Source: Pseudomonas viridiflava
GTDB taxonomy: Bacteria; Pseudomonadota; Gammaproteobacteria; Pseudomonadales; Pseudomonadaceae
Reading direction: 5' to 3'
Length of the DNA stretch: 64,000 nt
NCBI RefSeq assembly: GCF_003702045.1
Contig: NZ_RBTP01000054.1
Span: 25,299 to 89,298, forward strand
The notes beneath the pieces are model-generated. The model saw nothing but the letters and a program-made list of their open reading frames with translations, was not told where the DNA came from and made no database searches. Positions 37,866-46,532 of the stretch are shown one piece after another; position 1 is the stretch's first letter, and the number at the start of each line of letters is the position of its first letter. Position numbers and translations under genes: made by a program.

Positions 37866-39737
37866 ATGCTTTCTGGGTGGCTGCGCGCGTGTGCGCTGAT
37901 AGTGACAGGGCTGGTCAGCGTTTCGACGCTCGCCGATGACAAACAACGAACCGCGATTGTCGTCGGTGGCGGCATGGCGGGCCTGACCGCAGCGTACGAA
38001 CTGCAAGCCAAGGGCTGGCAGGTCACGCTGCTGGAAGCCAAGCCAAGTCTGGGCGGCCGTTCGGGCCTGGCCACCAGTGAGTGGATCGGCAACACCAAGG
38101 CCCAGCCGGTGCTGAACCGCTACCTGGACACCTTCAAACTGGCCACCGTGCCTGCGCCCGAATTCGTGCGCACGCCCAGCTACCTGATCGACGGCGTGTA
38201 CTTCACCCAGGCGGATCTGGCGGTCAAACAACCGGCCACCGCTGAAGCCATCAAGCGTTATAACGACACGCTGGACAACCTGGCGCGCTCCATCACCGAT
38301 CCTGAAAACCCGGCCTCCAACAGCACGCTGTTTGCGCTGGACCAGATCAACGTCGCCAACTGGCTGGATCGCCTGAACCTGCCCACCACGGCGCGTCAGC
38401 TGATCAATCAGCAGATTCGTACCCGTTACGACGAGCCTTCGCGCCTGTCGCTGCTGTATTTCGCTCAACAGTCCAGCGTCTATCGCTCGGTGGATGAGCG
38501 CGACCTGCGTGCCTCGCGCCTGCCCGGTGGCAGCACGGTACTGGCTCAGGCGTTCGTCAAACAGCTGAAAACCATCAAGACCAACTCGCCTGTCTCGTCC
38601 GTCGTCCAGGACAAAGACCACGTCACCGTCAAGGCTGGCGCTGCAAGCTACACTGCTGACTATCTCGTCATGGCCGTGCCGTTGCGCTCGCTGGGCAAGA
38701 TCCAGATGACGCCATCGCTGGACGCTCAGCACATGGGCGCGATCAAGAGCACCAACTACGGCTGGCGCGACCAGATCATGCTCAAGTTCAAGACCCCGGT
38801 CTGGGACAGCAAGGCGCGCATGTCCGGTGAAGTGTTCAGCAACACGGGCCTTGGCATGCTCTGGGTCGAGCCTGCGCTCAAGGGCGGCGCCAACGTGGTG
38901 ATCAACCTGTCCGGCGACAACGCTCGCATCATGCAAGCCTTCGGCGACAAGCAGATGGTCGATCAGGTGCTGATCCGCCTGCACGCGTTCTACCCTGAAG
39001 CTCGCGGTGCCTACACCGGCTACGAAATCCGTCGCTACAGCGTCGATCCGTCCACGGGCGGCTCGTACCTGGCATTTGGCCCCGGTCAGATCAGCAAGTA
39101 CTGGCGTCTGTGGGAAAGGCCGATCCAGCGCGTAGCCTTTGCTGGCGAACACACCGATACCCTGTACCCAGGCACGCTGGAAGGCGCGCTGCGCAGTGGT
39201 CAGCGTGCGGCCAGTCAGGTGCAGGATCTGGCGGCAGGCAAGTCGTTCGAACCGGTCAAGATCGCTCCGCCTAAGGCGCCTGCACCTGCGTCGCAGAAGT
39301 CGGAATGCAACTTCTTCACCAGCCTGTTTGGTTGCGTTTCCGATAAACCGGCCCAGCCAGCCGAACCCGCCAAGCCGCAAGCGGCCAAGCAGGGCTTCTT
39401 CTCGCGCCTGTTCGGTGGTTCGGACGCTCCGGTTGAAACCCCAGTGCCTGCCGAAAAGGCTGTAGAGCCCGCCCCAGCGCCTGCCCCGGCCCCTGTCGCG
39501 CCGGTCGTTGCCCCTGTGGTTGCGCCGCCTGTCAAAGCCGAGCCAGCCAAGAAGCCTGCCACCAAGGCTGAACCGGCGAAAAAGACGCAGCACAAGGAAC
39601 CGGCCAAAAAAGAGCCCGCCAAGAAAGACCCTGTGAAAAAGGAGCCGGTTAAAAAGGCCCCTGCCAAGGCCGACGACGCCAAGAAGCCTGCGGCCAAGGC
39701 TGCAACCGACACAGCGCCAGCCGACGTCAAGAACTGA
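37866..39737 (+). CDS. Exported FAD-dependent amine oxidase-like protein with Lys/Pro/Ala tail
   Basis: This 623-aa protein has a signal-like N-terminus ('WLRACALIVTGLVSVSTLA'), an FAD Rossmann motif 'AIVVGGGMAGLTAAYELQAK', then 'LLEAKPSLGGRSG'. The C-terminal flavin motif is 'FAGEHTDTLYPGTLEGALRSG', as in monoamine oxidase-type flavoenzymes. The last ~150 residues are unusual: two short motifs, 'NFFTSLFGC' and 'GFFSRLFGG', then a low-complexity stretch rich in Ala, Pro and Lys with PAKK-type repeats. The substrate is unknown. ATG 37866 is preceded by 'ggag'. Confidence 0.8.
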   Translation: MLSGWLRACALIVTGLVSVSTLADDKQRTAIVVGGGMAGLTAAYELQAKGWQVTLLEAKPSLGGRSGLATSEWIGNTKAQPVLNRYLDTFKLATVPAPEFVRTPSYLIDGVYFTQADLAVKQPATAEAIKRYNDTLDNLARSITDPENPASNSTLFALDQINVANWLDRLNLPTTARQLINQQIRTRYDEPSRLSLLYFAQQSSVYRSVDERDLRASRLPGGSTVLAQAFVKQLKTIKTNSPVSSVVQDKDHVTVKAGAASYTADYLVMAVPLRSLGKIQMTPSLDAQHMGAIKSTNYGWRDQIMLKFKTPVWDSKARMSGEVFSNTGLGMLWVEPALKGGANVVINLSGDNARIMQAFGDKQMVDQVLIRLHAFYPEARGAYTGYEIRRYSVDPSTGGSYLAFGPGQISKYWRLWERPIQRVAFAGEHTDTLYPGTLEGALRSGQRAASQVQDLAAGKSFEPVKIAPPKAPAPASQKSECNFFTSLFGCVSDKPAQPAEPAKPQAAKQGFFSRLFGGSDAPVETPVPAEKAVEPAPAPAPAPVAPVVAPVVAPPVKAEPAKKPATKAEPAKKTQHKEPAKKEPAKKDPVKKEPVKKAPAKADDAKKPAAKAATDTAPADVKN

Positions 39738-39755
39738 CGGCTCATCGCTGAACAG

Positions 39756-39788
39756 AAGGGGCACGGTGCAGACCGTGTCCCTTTTTTT
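39756..39788 (+). terminator. Rho-independent terminator of the amine oxidase gene
   Basis: A 12-bp stem (39756-39767 with 39772-39783, one G-U pair), loop gcag, is followed by a run of T to 39788. It lies 19 nt after the stop codon. Confidence 0.88.
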
Positions 39789-40118
39789 ATGCGCCTCCCA
39801 TTCGTTTTATCTCTTGGGACCTTGATCGAGGGGGCGAAGGCGGCATTGATGCCGTTCATCGGCACCGAACGGCCGACGGTCCCGGCAAAGTGTTACAGAA
39901 CTGATTTTATCGGGATGCTGCTGCGGCAAGGTCAGCTGTGAGCGATCTGACCGGGAAAACCGCCTGATTCAGATAACGAAGTCTGTGCGTCGTCTTTCAG
40001 GTCATAAAAACCTGTACTTACGATCAATCATATTCTTCGATGCTTCAGAGCTAAATTTTGCGCTTTCATTCGATAGATAAGCCGCTAGTCTGTTAACACA
40101 TCTAACAAGGTATTGGTA
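39789..40118. other. Intergenic region, nothing recognised
   Basis: This 330-bp stretch lies between the terminator and the cytochrome b561 gene. It is more AT-rich toward its right end, where the promoter of the yceJI-like pair should lie. I see no gene, repeat or riboswitch in it. Confidence 0.5.
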
Positions 40119-40667
40119 ATGCAGCTACGTAACTCATCCTCTCGCTACGGTCTGGTCAGCATGGTGCTTCACTGGGGTGTAGCGGTTGTAGTGGTTGGCT
40201 TGTTCGCGCTGGGGCTCTGGATGGTTGGGCTGGATTATTACGATACCTGGCGCAAAGCCGGTCCTGATCTGCACAAGAGCATTGGCATTACGCTGTTCGC
40301 AATCATGCTCGTGCGCGTGGTGTGGCGTTTGCTCAGCCCGCCGCCACCGCCGTTGGCGAGCTATAGCCGCATGACGCGCATCGGCGCCACGTTCGGTCAT
40401 CTGTTTTTGTATGTCGCACTGTTTGCGGTGATGTTCGCCGGTTACCTGATCTCGACGGCCGATGGCGTAGGGATTCCGGTGTTCGGTCTGTTCGAAATAC
40501 CTGCTCTGGTTTCGGGCCTTCCGGAACAGGCAGAAACCGCTGGCTGGATTCATCTTTATCTGGCCTGGACCATCGTGATTTTCGCGGGGCTCCACGGCCT
40601 GGCTGCACTGAAACACCACTTTATCGATCGCGATGTGACCCTCAAACGCATGTTGGGTCGTAACTGA
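40119..40667 (+). CDS. yceJ: Cytochrome b561 family protein (YceJ-like)
   Basis: This 182-aa inner-membrane protein has four hydrophobic helices with histidines suited to bind two b-type hemes: 'MVLHWGVAVVVVG', 'DLHKSIGITLF', 'GWIHLYLAW' and 'GLHGLAALKHHF'. It probably passes electrons in the membrane, with quinol or superoxide as partners known for the family. Start ATG 40119 is preceded by 'aagg'. A YceI-like gene follows at 27 nt, the same pairing as yceJ-yceI in E. coli. Confidence 0.9.
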   Translation: MQLRNSSSRYGLVSMVLHWGVAVVVVGLFALGLWMVGLDYYDTWRKAGPDLHKSIGITLFAIMLVRVVWRLLSPPPPPLASYSRMTRIGATFGHLFLYVALFAVMFAGYLISTADGVGIPVFGLFEIPALVSGLPEQAETAGWIHLYLAWTIVIFAGLHGLAALKHHFIDRDVTLKRMLGRN

Positions 40668-40694
40668 TTGTTCAACCAAAACGGGAATAAAAGC

Positions 40695-41273
40695 ATGTTG
40701 AAGAAGTCTCTCGCCGCTCTGGCTCTGGGTACCGCACTGTTGTCCGCTGGCCAGGCAATGGCTGCCGACTATGTTATCGACAAGGAAGGTCAGCACGCTT
40801 TCGTTGACTTCAAGATCAGCCACCTGGGTTACAGCTTCATCCACGGTACGTTCAAGGACTGGGACGGTACGTTCAGCTTCGACGCTGCCAAGCCTGAAGC
40901 GAGCAAGATCGCTGTCGAACTGAAGACCGCCAGCCTGTTCACCAACCACGCTGAACGTGACAAGCACATCCTGAGCAAGGACTTCCTGGACGCCGGCAAA
41001 TTCCCGGAAGCCAAGTTCGTGTCCACCAGCGTCAAGTCCACCGGCGAGAAGACTGCCGACGTGACCGGCGACCTGACACTGCACGGCGTGACCAAGCCCA
41101 TCGTGATCAAGGCCACGTTCAATGGCGAAGGCAAGGATCCGTGGGGCGGCTACCGTGCCGGCTTCAACGGTACTTCGACGCTGAACCTGAACGACTTCGG
41201 CATCAAAGGCCCAGGCCCGACGTCGCAGACGCTGGATCTGGACATCACCTTCGAAGGCGTCCAGAAGAAGTAA
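40695..41273 (+). CDS. yceI: YceI-family periplasmic lipid-binding protein
   Basis: This 192-aa protein has a clear signal peptide (MLKKSLAALALGTALLSAGQAMA, cleavage before ADY) and a lipocalin-like YceI barrel ('HAFVDFKISHLGYSFIHGTF', 'ADVTGDLTLHGVTKPIVI', 'FGIKGPGPTSQTLDLDITFE'). Family members bind isoprenoid or polyprenyl lipids in the periplasm. ATG 40695 gives the signal peptide directly. It forms a pair with the cytochrome b561 gene. Confidence 0.93.
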   Translation: MLKKSLAALALGTALLSAGQAMAADYVIDKEGQHAFVDFKISHLGYSFIHGTFKDWDGTFSFDAAKPEASKIAVELKTASLFTNHAERDKHILSKDFLDAGKFPEAKFVSTSVKSTGEKTADVTGDLTLHGVTKPIVIKATFNGEGKDPWGGYRAGFNGTSTLNLNDFGIKGPGPTSQTLDLDITFEGVQKK

Positions 41274-41290
41274 CTGGTCGCTTGAACGAA

Positions 41291-41318
41291 AAAACGCCGA
41301 CCCCAGGGTCGGCGTTTT
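41291..41318 (+). terminator. Rho-independent terminator after yceI
   Basis: The inverted repeat aaaacgccgaccc / gggtcggcgtttt forms a strong stem 17 nt after the yceI stop, ending in a T-run. It is A/T symmetric and may work in both directions. Confidence 0.9.
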
Positions 41319-41394
41319 TGTGTGTGGCGTTTGTGCGGCCAGAGGATTGACGCGCAGTGATAACACGCTCAATGAGCGGGCAACCGCCACAGAC

Positions 41395-41422
41395 AAAAAC
41401 GCCCCGAGCAAGTCGGGGCGTT
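41395..41422 (-). terminator. Rho-independent terminator after rhlE
   Basis: aacgccccga / tcggggcgtt is a 10-bp stem with a gcaag loop. Read on the minus strand it is followed by TTTTTGT, and it lies 19 nt beyond the rhlE stop. Confidence 0.85.
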
Positions 41423-41440
41423 CTGTTTGTTGCTCGGCTA

Positions 41441-43369
41441 TCAGCTGTCGCGGTTGCGGGTCAGCAGGGCCGGTTTTTCACCGCGAGGACGGGCTGGCAA
41501 CTGATCCAGTTGCTCGGCCGACGGGAAGCGGTCGATCTTGGACTCTTTGTGCACGATCTTTGGCTGTGGCTGACCATCGCGCTGGCTGCGAACTGCCGGT
41601 TCCTGCGGGTCGCGAGGTGCGCGGTCTTCACGAGGCGCGGCAGGGCGACGGTTGCGTGGAGCCTGACCATCGCGGGAGCGAGGTGCGGAGCCCGCGCCTG
41701 CACCTGCACCTGCACCGTTACGCTTCGGTGCGCCGGTGCCGGAACCTGTGCGAGCGCCACCACCGGTACGACCCGGATTGGCAGGGCGTGCTGCGCCACC
41801 GGCTGCTGGCGCTGCTGCACCAGGTGCTGCCGCTGGGCGACGACCGCGATTCTGGCCTTTGCCCTGATACGGGCTGACGTAATCAGCACGGTTGCCGAAG
41901 TTATCCACTTCGTCATCCAGGAACTCGTCAGGCGCGCGGTCCGACTGTGGACGGGGTGCAGCGGCCTGCGAGGCACGCTGTTCGCCGCGAGGCGTCCCTT
42001 CACGAGGTTTTTTTTCGCGTGCTGGACGGGCAGGGCGTTCGCCACTGGCTGCAGCGGCAGCCGGTTTTTCCTTGCCCTTATCCTTTCCCTTGTCGCGACG
42101 ACCGCCGTTGTTCTTGTCGCCATCACCACGGGCCGGACGAGCGCCACGAGGATTGCGAACATCCGGACGCTCACGCACATCCGGACGCTCACGCACTTCA
42201 GGCTTTTCAGCCTCGACTGCAGTGATGTCGAAACCCATCAGATCGCCGTCCGGGATCTTCTGCTTGGTCATGCGCTCGATGCTTTTGAGCAGCTTCTCTT
42301 CGTCTGGAGCAACCAGCGAGATGGCCTCGCCCGAACGACCTGCACGACCGGTACGACCGATGCGGTGAACGTAGTCTTCATCGACGTTCGGCAATTCGAA
42401 GTTGACCACGTGTGGCAACTGATCGATATCCAGGCCGCGTGCCGCGATGTCAGTGGCGACCATGATGCGGACATCGCCCGCCTTGAAGTCGGCCAATGCC
42501 TTGGTGCGCGCGTTCTGGCTCTTGTTGCCGTGGATGGCGACGGCAGCGAGGCCGTGCTTGTCCAGGTACTCGGCCAGACGGTTGGCGCCGTGCTTGGTGC
42601 GGGTGAACACCAGTACCTGTTCCCAGGCTCCGACGGTGATCAGGTGCGCCAGCAGCGAACGCTTGTGGTTGGCCGCCAGACGGAAAACCCGTTGCTCGAT
42701 ACGCTCGACCGTGGTGTTCGGGGGCGTGACTTCGATGCGCTCGGGGTTATGCAGCAGCTTGCCAGCCAACGCGGTGATGTCGTTGGAAAAGGTTGCCGAG
42801 AACAGCAGGTTCTGACGCTTGGCAGGCAAGCGGGCCAGCACTTTTTTGACGTCGTGGACGAAGCCCATGTCGAGCATCCGGTCTGCTTCATCGAGCACCA
42901 GGATCTCTACGTGGGACAGGTCGACGCTGCCTTGGCCAGCCAGGTCGAGCAGGCGGCCGGGGCAGGCCACCAGTACGTCGACACCACGGGACATGGCCTG
43001 AACCTGTGGGTTCATGCCGACGCCACCGAAGATGCAGGCGCTGACGAACTTCAGGTCGCGCGCATAGATCTTGAAGCTCTCATGCACCTGTGCGGCCAGT
43101 TCGCGAGTCGGGGTCAGGACCAGAACGCGGGGTTGGCGCGGGCCATGACGCTGGGATTTGTCCGGAACACCATTGGGAAACAGCCGTTCCAGAATCGGAA
43201 GGGCGAAGCCGCCGGTTTTACCAGTACCTGTCTGTGCCGCAACCATCAGATCGCGACCTTGCAACACGGCGGGAATGGCCCGCTGTTGCACCGGGGTAGG
43301 CTGGGTGTAGCCCGCTGCCTCGATGGCGCGGACTAAAGCCTCGGAGAGACCGAGGGAAGCAAAGGACAT
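41441..43369 (-). CDS. rhlE: DEAD-box ATP-dependent RNA helicase RhlE
   Basis: RhlE (642 aa) unwinds RNA, with roles in ribosome assembly and RNA turnover. Motifs are in order: Q motif 'YTQPTPVQQRAIP', I 'AAQTGTGKTGGF', II 'VLDEADRMLDMGF', III 'SATFS', V 'ATDIAARGLDI', VI 'HRIGRTGRAGR'. The ~260-residue C-terminal tail is rich in Arg, Pro, Gly and Ala, probably for RNA binding. It contains an exact 18-nt tandem repeat (42159-42194, encoding RERPDV twice). Start ATG 43369 (MSFASLGLSEAL) is the family start. Confidence 0.94.
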   Translation of the reverse strand: MSFASLGLSEALVRAIEAAGYTQPTPVQQRAIPAVLQGRDLMVAAQTGTGKTGGFALPILERLFPNGVPDKSQRHGPRQPRVLVLTPTRELAAQVHESFKIYARDLKFVSACIFGGVGMNPQVQAMSRGVDVLVACPGRLLDLAGQGSVDLSHVEILVLDEADRMLDMGFVHDVKKVLARLPAKRQNLLFSATFSNDITALAGKLLHNPERIEVTPPNTTVERIEQRVFRLAANHKRSLLAHLITVGAWEQVLVFTRTKHGANRLAEYLDKHGLAAVAIHGNKSQNARTKALADFKAGDVRIMVATDIAARGLDIDQLPHVVNFELPNVDEDYVHRIGRTGRAGRSGEAISLVAPDEEKLLKSIERMTKQKIPDGDLMGFDITAVEAEKPEVRERPDVRERPDVRNPRGARPARGDGDKNNGGRRDKGKDKGKEKPAAAAASGERPARPAREKKPREGTPRGEQRASQAAAPRPQSDRAPDEFLDDEVDNFGNRADYVSPYQGKGQNRGRRPAAAPGAAAPAAGGAARPANPGRTGGGARTGSGTGAPKRNGAGAGAGAGSAPRSRDGQAPRNRRPAAPREDRAPRDPQEPAVRSQRDGQPQPKIVHKESKIDRFPSAEQLDQLPARPRGEKPALLTRNRDS

Positions 43370-43680
43370 GAGTAATCCTGTTCTGTTGGAGCTTAAGCTC
43401 AAGGGATGTCTTGCCTGGCGTGAATGGCGTGTAAAGACAACGCGATCCCGTCCGGTCCTGCGGGGTCTTCAGCTTTCTCCTGACGCCTGCACGGGATGAA
43501 AAGTGTGCTGTTGGCGTGAGCGAGGTGGCATTTGCAAGACCGAGCGTCCGGGCGTAAGCCTGGCGGGAAGGCTGGAGTATAACAGAGCGAACGCATTACG
43601 CTGCGTTCCTGCTGCCCAACGGTGTATTGCGCCGCGATCTCCCGGAAATTGTCAGGGAAATCGCGGTATTGCAGCGGGTG
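43370..43680. other. Intergenic region upstream of rhlE
   Basis: This 311-bp gap between metF's stop and rhlE's start should hold the rhlE promoter and a long 5' leader. A dyad-like pair, 'gatcccgt' near 43,444 and 'cacgggat' near 43,490, is the only structure I see. No gene is supported. Confidence 0.4.
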
Positions 43681-44526
43681 TCAGCGAGGCAGTTTGAGGT
43701 TGTTCCAGACTGCCAGGCTCGGGTCCGCCTGATTCAGGGTGTAGAAGTGCAGGCCAGGCGCGCCGCCTTGCAGCAGACGCTCGCACATTTCGGTGATCAC
43801 CTCTTCACCAAATGCCTGAATGCTTTGCACGTCATCGCCGTAGGCTTCCAGCTGCTTGCGGATCCAGCGCGGGATTTCTGCGCCGCAGGCATCCGAGAAA
43901 CGGGCCAGCTTGCTGTAATTGGTGATCGGCATGATGCCCGGCACGATCGGGATGTTCACGCCCATCTTCTGCACGCGCTCGACGAAGTAGAAATAGCTGT
44001 CGGCGTTGAAGAAGTATTGGGTGATCGCACTGTCGGCACCGGCGTTGGCCTTGTTGACGAAATGCTTGAGGTCGTCTTCGAAGTTGCGGGCCTGCGGGTG
44101 CATTTCCGGGTAGGCGGCGACTTCGATATGGAAGTGGCTGCCGGTTTCTTCACGAATGAAGCTCACCAGGTCATTGGCGTGACGCAGCTCGCCGCTGGCC
44201 ATGCCCATACCCGAAGGCAGGTCGCCGCGCAGTGCAACGATGCGCTTGATGCCGGCTTCCTTGTACTGGCCCAACAGACCGCGCAGGTCTGCCTTGCTGT
44301 CACCTACGCACGACAGGTGCGGTGCGGCCGGTACTTTGACTTCGTTTTCCAGCTGCAGCACGGTATTGAGCGTACGGTCGCGGGTCGAACCACCGGCACC
44401 GTAGGTGCAGGAGAAAAAATCCGGGTTGTAGCTCGCCAGCTGACGGGCAACGTTCAGCAGCTTTTCATGTCCAGCATCGGTCTTGGTGGGGAAGAACTCG
44501 AAGCTGTAGCGACGTTCTTGGCTCAT
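43681..44526 (-). CDS. metF: 5,10-methylenetetrahydrofolate reductase
   Basis: MetF (281 aa) reduces methylene-THF to methyl-THF for methionine synthesis, using FAD. The TIM-barrel motifs 'YSFEFFPTKTDAGHEKL', 'FFSCTYGAGGSTRDRT', 'RIVALRGDLP' and 'ITQYFFNADSYFYFVE' are typical. ATG 44526 (MSQERRYSFEF) fits the family. It follows ahcY by about 185 nt on the same strand, separated by a REP pair. Confidence 0.95.
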   Translation of the reverse strand: MSQERRYSFEFFPTKTDAGHEKLLNVARQLASYNPDFFSCTYGAGGSTRDRTLNTVLQLENEVKVPAAPHLSCVGDSKADLRGLLGQYKEAGIKRIVALRGDLPSGMGMASGELRHANDLVSFIREETGSHFHIEVAAYPEMHPQARNFEDDLKHFVNKANAGADSAITQYFFNADSYFYFVERVQKMGVNIPIVPGIMPITNYSKLARFSDACGAEIPRWIRKQLEAYGDDVQSIQAFGEEVITEMCERLLQGGAPGLHFYTLNQADPSLAVWNNLKLPR

Positions 44527-44568
44527 GGAGGCCGATCTCATCTTAAAGCGAACGGGGAGGTCGCATCG

Positions 44569-44660
44569 TGCTGGAGCGGACGTGTCCGCGAAAACATCGG
44601 CCTATCGACCAAAAGCTGGCGATGTATCAAATGCTTTCGCGGACAAGTCCGCTCCTACAG
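44569..44660. repeat. Inverted pair of REP elements between ahcY and metF
   Basis: 'tgctggagcggacgtgtccgcgaaaa' (44570-44595) and 'tttcgcggacaagtccgctcctacag' (44635-44660) are near-perfect inverted copies of one REP sequence, 40 nt apart. Together they can form a long hairpin between the two genes, which may reduce metF expression or protect the ahcY message. Confidence 0.8.
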
Positions 44661-44711
44661 GTCTCATCTGTCTGCTACCGGAGCGCGCGAACGCTCCGGG
44701 CAGGCGATGAA

Positions 44712-46121
44712 TCAGTAACGGTAAGCGTGCGGCTTGAACGGACCTTCGACGGTCACGCCGATGTAGTCGGCCTGGGTCTTGGTCAGCTTGGTCACGACGC
44801 CGCCGAAACCGCGGACCATTTCCAGGGCCACTTCTTCGTCGAGTTTCTTCGGCAGCACTTCAACGGTCAGGCGCTCGGCTTTCTGGGCTGGCGAGAGGTT
44901 GGCGTACTTCTGTTCGAACAGGAAGATCTGAGCCAGGACCTGGTTGGCGAACGAGCCGTCCATGATGCGGCTTGGGTGGCCAGTGGCGTTGCCCAGGTTA
45001 ACCAGACGGCCTTCGGCCAACAGGATCAGGTAGTCATCGTTCTGAGCGTCGAATGCGCCAGGGCCGGTGCGGTGGATCTTGTGAACCTGTGGCTTCACTT
45101 CTTCCCATGCCCAGTTCTTGCGCATGAAAGCGGTGTCGATTTCGTTGTCGAAGTGACCGATGTTGCAGACCACGGCACGCTTCTTCAGGGCTTTGAGCAT
45201 GTTGGCATCGCAGACATTGACGTTACCGGTGGTGGTCACGATCAGGTCGATCTTGCCCAGCAGGGCCTTGTCGATGCTTGCTTCTGTGCCGTCGTTTTCG
45301 CCGTCGATGAACGGAGAAACCAGTTCGAAACCGTCCATGCACGCTTGCATGGCGCAGATTGGGTCAACTTCGGTCACTTTGACGATCATGCCTTCCTGAC
45401 GCAGCGACTGGGCCGAGCCCTTGCCCACGTCACCGTAGCCAATCACCAGCGCCTGCTTGCCGGACAGCAAGTGGTCGGTGCCGCGCTTGATGGCGTCGTT
45501 CAGGCTGTGACGGCAGCCGTACTTGTTGTCGTTCTTGCTTTTGGTCACCGAGTCGTTGACGTTGATGGCCGGGATTTTCAGCTCGCCCTTGGCCAGCATG
45601 TCCAGCAGGCGGTGAACGCCGGTGGTGGTTTCTTCGGTGACGCCGTGGATCTTGTCCAGCATCGCCGGGTATTTCTTGTGGATGATCTCGGTCAGGTCGC
45701 CGCCGTCGTCGAGGATCATGTTGGCGTCCCACGGTTGACCGTCCTTCAGGATGGTCTGCTCGATGCACCACTCGTACTCTTCTTCAGTCTCGCCTTTCCA
45801 GGCGAATACCGGGATACCGGCAGCGGCGATGGCTGCAGCGGCCTGATCCTGAGTGGAGAAAATGTTGCAGGACGACCAGCGTACTTCGGCACCCAGAGCG
45901 ACCAGGGTTTCGATCAGCACGGCAGTCTGAATGGTCATGTGGATGCAGCCGAGGATTTTTGCACCTTTCAAAGGCTGCTCACCGGCGTACTTGCGGCGCA
46001 GACCCATCAGGGCTGGCATTTCGGATTCGGCGATGATGGTTTCGCGACGGCCCCAGGCGGCCAGGGAAATGTCGGCAACCTTGAAATCGTTAAATTCTGC
46101 GGGCGTGATTACAGCACTCAT
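44712..46121 (-). CDS. ahcY: S-adenosylhomocysteine hydrolase
   Basis: AhcY (469 aa) splits S-adenosylhomocysteine into adenosine and homocysteine, relieving inhibition of SAM-dependent methyltransferases. 'HMTIQTAVLIETLVALGAEV', the NAD-binding 'VIGYGDVGKGSAQSLR' and the C-terminal 'GPFKPHAYRY' are characteristic. I chose ATG 46121 (MSAVITPAEFNDF), which has a 'ggag' site. It is preceded by a likely SAH riboswitch and followed by metF, making a SAM-cycle operon. Confidence 0.97.
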   Translation of the reverse strand: MSAVITPAEFNDFKVADISLAAWGRRETIIAESEMPALMGLRRKYAGEQPLKGAKILGCIHMTIQTAVLIETLVALGAEVRWSSCNIFSTQDQAAAAIAAAGIPVFAWKGETEEEYEWCIEQTILKDGQPWDANMILDDGGDLTEIIHKKYPAMLDKIHGVTEETTTGVHRLLDMLAKGELKIPAINVNDSVTKSKNDNKYGCRHSLNDAIKRGTDHLLSGKQALVIGYGDVGKGSAQSLRQEGMIVKVTEVDPICAMQACMDGFELVSPFIDGENDGTEASIDKALLGKIDLIVTTTGNVNVCDANMLKALKKRAVVCNIGHFDNEIDTAFMRKNWAWEEVKPQVHKIHRTGPGAFDAQNDDYLILLAEGRLVNLGNATGHPSRIMDGSFANQVLAQIFLFEQKYANLSPAQKAERLTVEVLPKKLDEEVALEMVRGFGGVVTKLTKTQADYIGVTVEGPFKPHAYRY

Positions 46122-46149
46122 TGAGAGTCTCCATTCCATAAAAATGCGA

Positions 46150-46256
46150 ATGGGCGCCGTTGTGCGTTTAAGGCTTGCCGACTGATCACCAATCGGTCAA
46201 ACAACGCCCCATCCGAGCCTGACAGGGAGAACCTGCTGCAGCGCCCCTCGGACAGG
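46150..46256 (-). promoter_or_regulatory. S-adenosylhomocysteine (SAH) riboswitch
   Basis: On the minus strand the ahcY leader contains CCGAGGGGCGCTGCAGC at about 46251-46235, then a short stem-loop, then AGGCTCGG (46219-46212), then GGGGCGTTGT and a distal ACAACGGCGCCC (46163-46152). CCGAG/CTCGG forms the P1 stem, GCGCTGC matches the conserved core, and the distal arm can close the pseudoknot. This fits the SAH riboswitch I recall from ahcY leaders of pseudomonads. It should turn on ahcY (and metF) when SAH builds up. Confidence 0.85.
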
Positions 46257-46532
46257 TGGCGGGAACGGCATCAGCGAGGATGGCCGCTTGAAACGGTTGG
46301 CAGTATAGCTGCGCTCGCGATTCTTCCCAAGGTTTTCTGTCGGTTGGCGAGCGTCTGGATCGGCGCTTGGCGGAATATTCTTGGCGGACAGCAAGTTACG
46401 GCTTCTGTTTATTCGTGCAGGTCGCAGGGCGTCAATTGCCCCGATACACAGTCACAATGGGGCAAGGCATGGGCGCGAGCGGCCGGCTCTGCCATCATGC
46501 GGTTCTCTTATCGAAGACGCTTGGGAGTGAAC

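Noticed and set aside
38000..39737. Possible role of the amine oxidase-like gene in biotin synthesis because it is beside bioA
   Set aside because: It is divergent from bioA, carries an export signal, and no biotin step uses such an enzyme.
37806..39764. 652-codon minus-strand frame opposite the amine oxidase gene
   Set aside because: Arg/Gly/Leu-rich antisense product without domain features.
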